Below, piece after piece: positions 63,846 through 64,000 of a stretch of DNA of 64,000 nt. The stretch comes from Meandrina meandrites (Eukaryota; Cnidaria; Anthozoa; Scleractinia; Meandrinidae): the NCBI GenBank assembly GCA_963693305.1, contig OY855904.1, positions 33,015,742 to 33,079,741 of the forward strand. The letters are read 5' to 3'. The notes below the pieces were generated by a model, which was not told the origin of the DNA, did not search any database, and saw nothing but the letters and a program-made list of their open reading frames with translations. The first letter of the stretch is position 1. Each line of letters starts with the position of its first letter. The position numbers and the translations under genes are program-made.

Positions 63846-64000
63846 AGAGGTTTTGTCAACGTCATCGACTCCCATCAACTCGGGTCAAACGAAAGAAAAT
63901 TCTCATCGACTCGTGAAAAATTTGAGCATGTTCAAAGACGATAAGAGCGCATGAGAGTCCATGAGAGTGCAAGAGAGTTTTAGGCCAAACGAGAGCGAGA

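Overview
The window looks like nuclear DNA of an animal, most likely an anthozoan cnidarian such as a stony coral. Host genes have many short exons with GT/AG introns, and their proteins resemble metazoan enzymes. The intergenic DNA is AT-rich and full of tyrosine-recombinase retrotransposons, hAT, PIF/Harbinger and LINE relics, and palindromic MITEs. The organism call is an inference; no marker gene proves it.

Host genes, left to right: (1) a four-exon secreted ML-domain gene resembling GM2 activator (2338-5394, minus); (2) an intronless 280-residue protein I do not recognise (14475-15317, minus); (3) fructose-1,6-bisphosphatase, six exons, 333 residues (18241-22186, minus); (4) ALDH7A1/antiquitin, twenty exons, 542 residues (22671-41948, plus), head to head with FBP and 484 bp away; (5) Integrator subunit 14, four exons, 502 residues (43878-47016, minus); (6) a 1105-residue membrane-anchored TPR-CHAT protein (49990-53307, minus). 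For genes 1, 3, 4 and 5 I joined the exons by eye; all splice phases agree and the totals are multiples of three.

Mobile DNA: an apparently intact DIRS-type element (about 6183-10679, minus; gag, RT/RNase H/Dam-like, tyrosine recombinase, inverted ends) sits with other DNA inside one copy of a 1.6-kb dispersed repeat. A second, different tyrosine-recombinase element (25224-30126, minus) lies antisense in ALDH7A1 intron 3. It has split direct repeats A1/B1-A2/B2, with the B1-A2 pair placed between gag and RT inside what looks like a 400-nt spliceosomal intron. It has itself split a tRNA-derived SINE. A hAT relic lies at 12.8-13.9 kb and a LINE RT relic at 16.1-16.5 kb.

The last 10 kb has no convincing host gene. 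It holds a 2.35-kb element with 14-bp inverted ends and TTAA target duplications but no recognisable transposase, a decayed Harbinger pair (Myb-like gene facing a DDE transposase), and several MITEs. The introns of the host genes also carry at least four MITE families, microsatellites and SINE/LINE tails. The host genes do not form a pathway, although FBP and ALDH7A1 probably share a promoter region.
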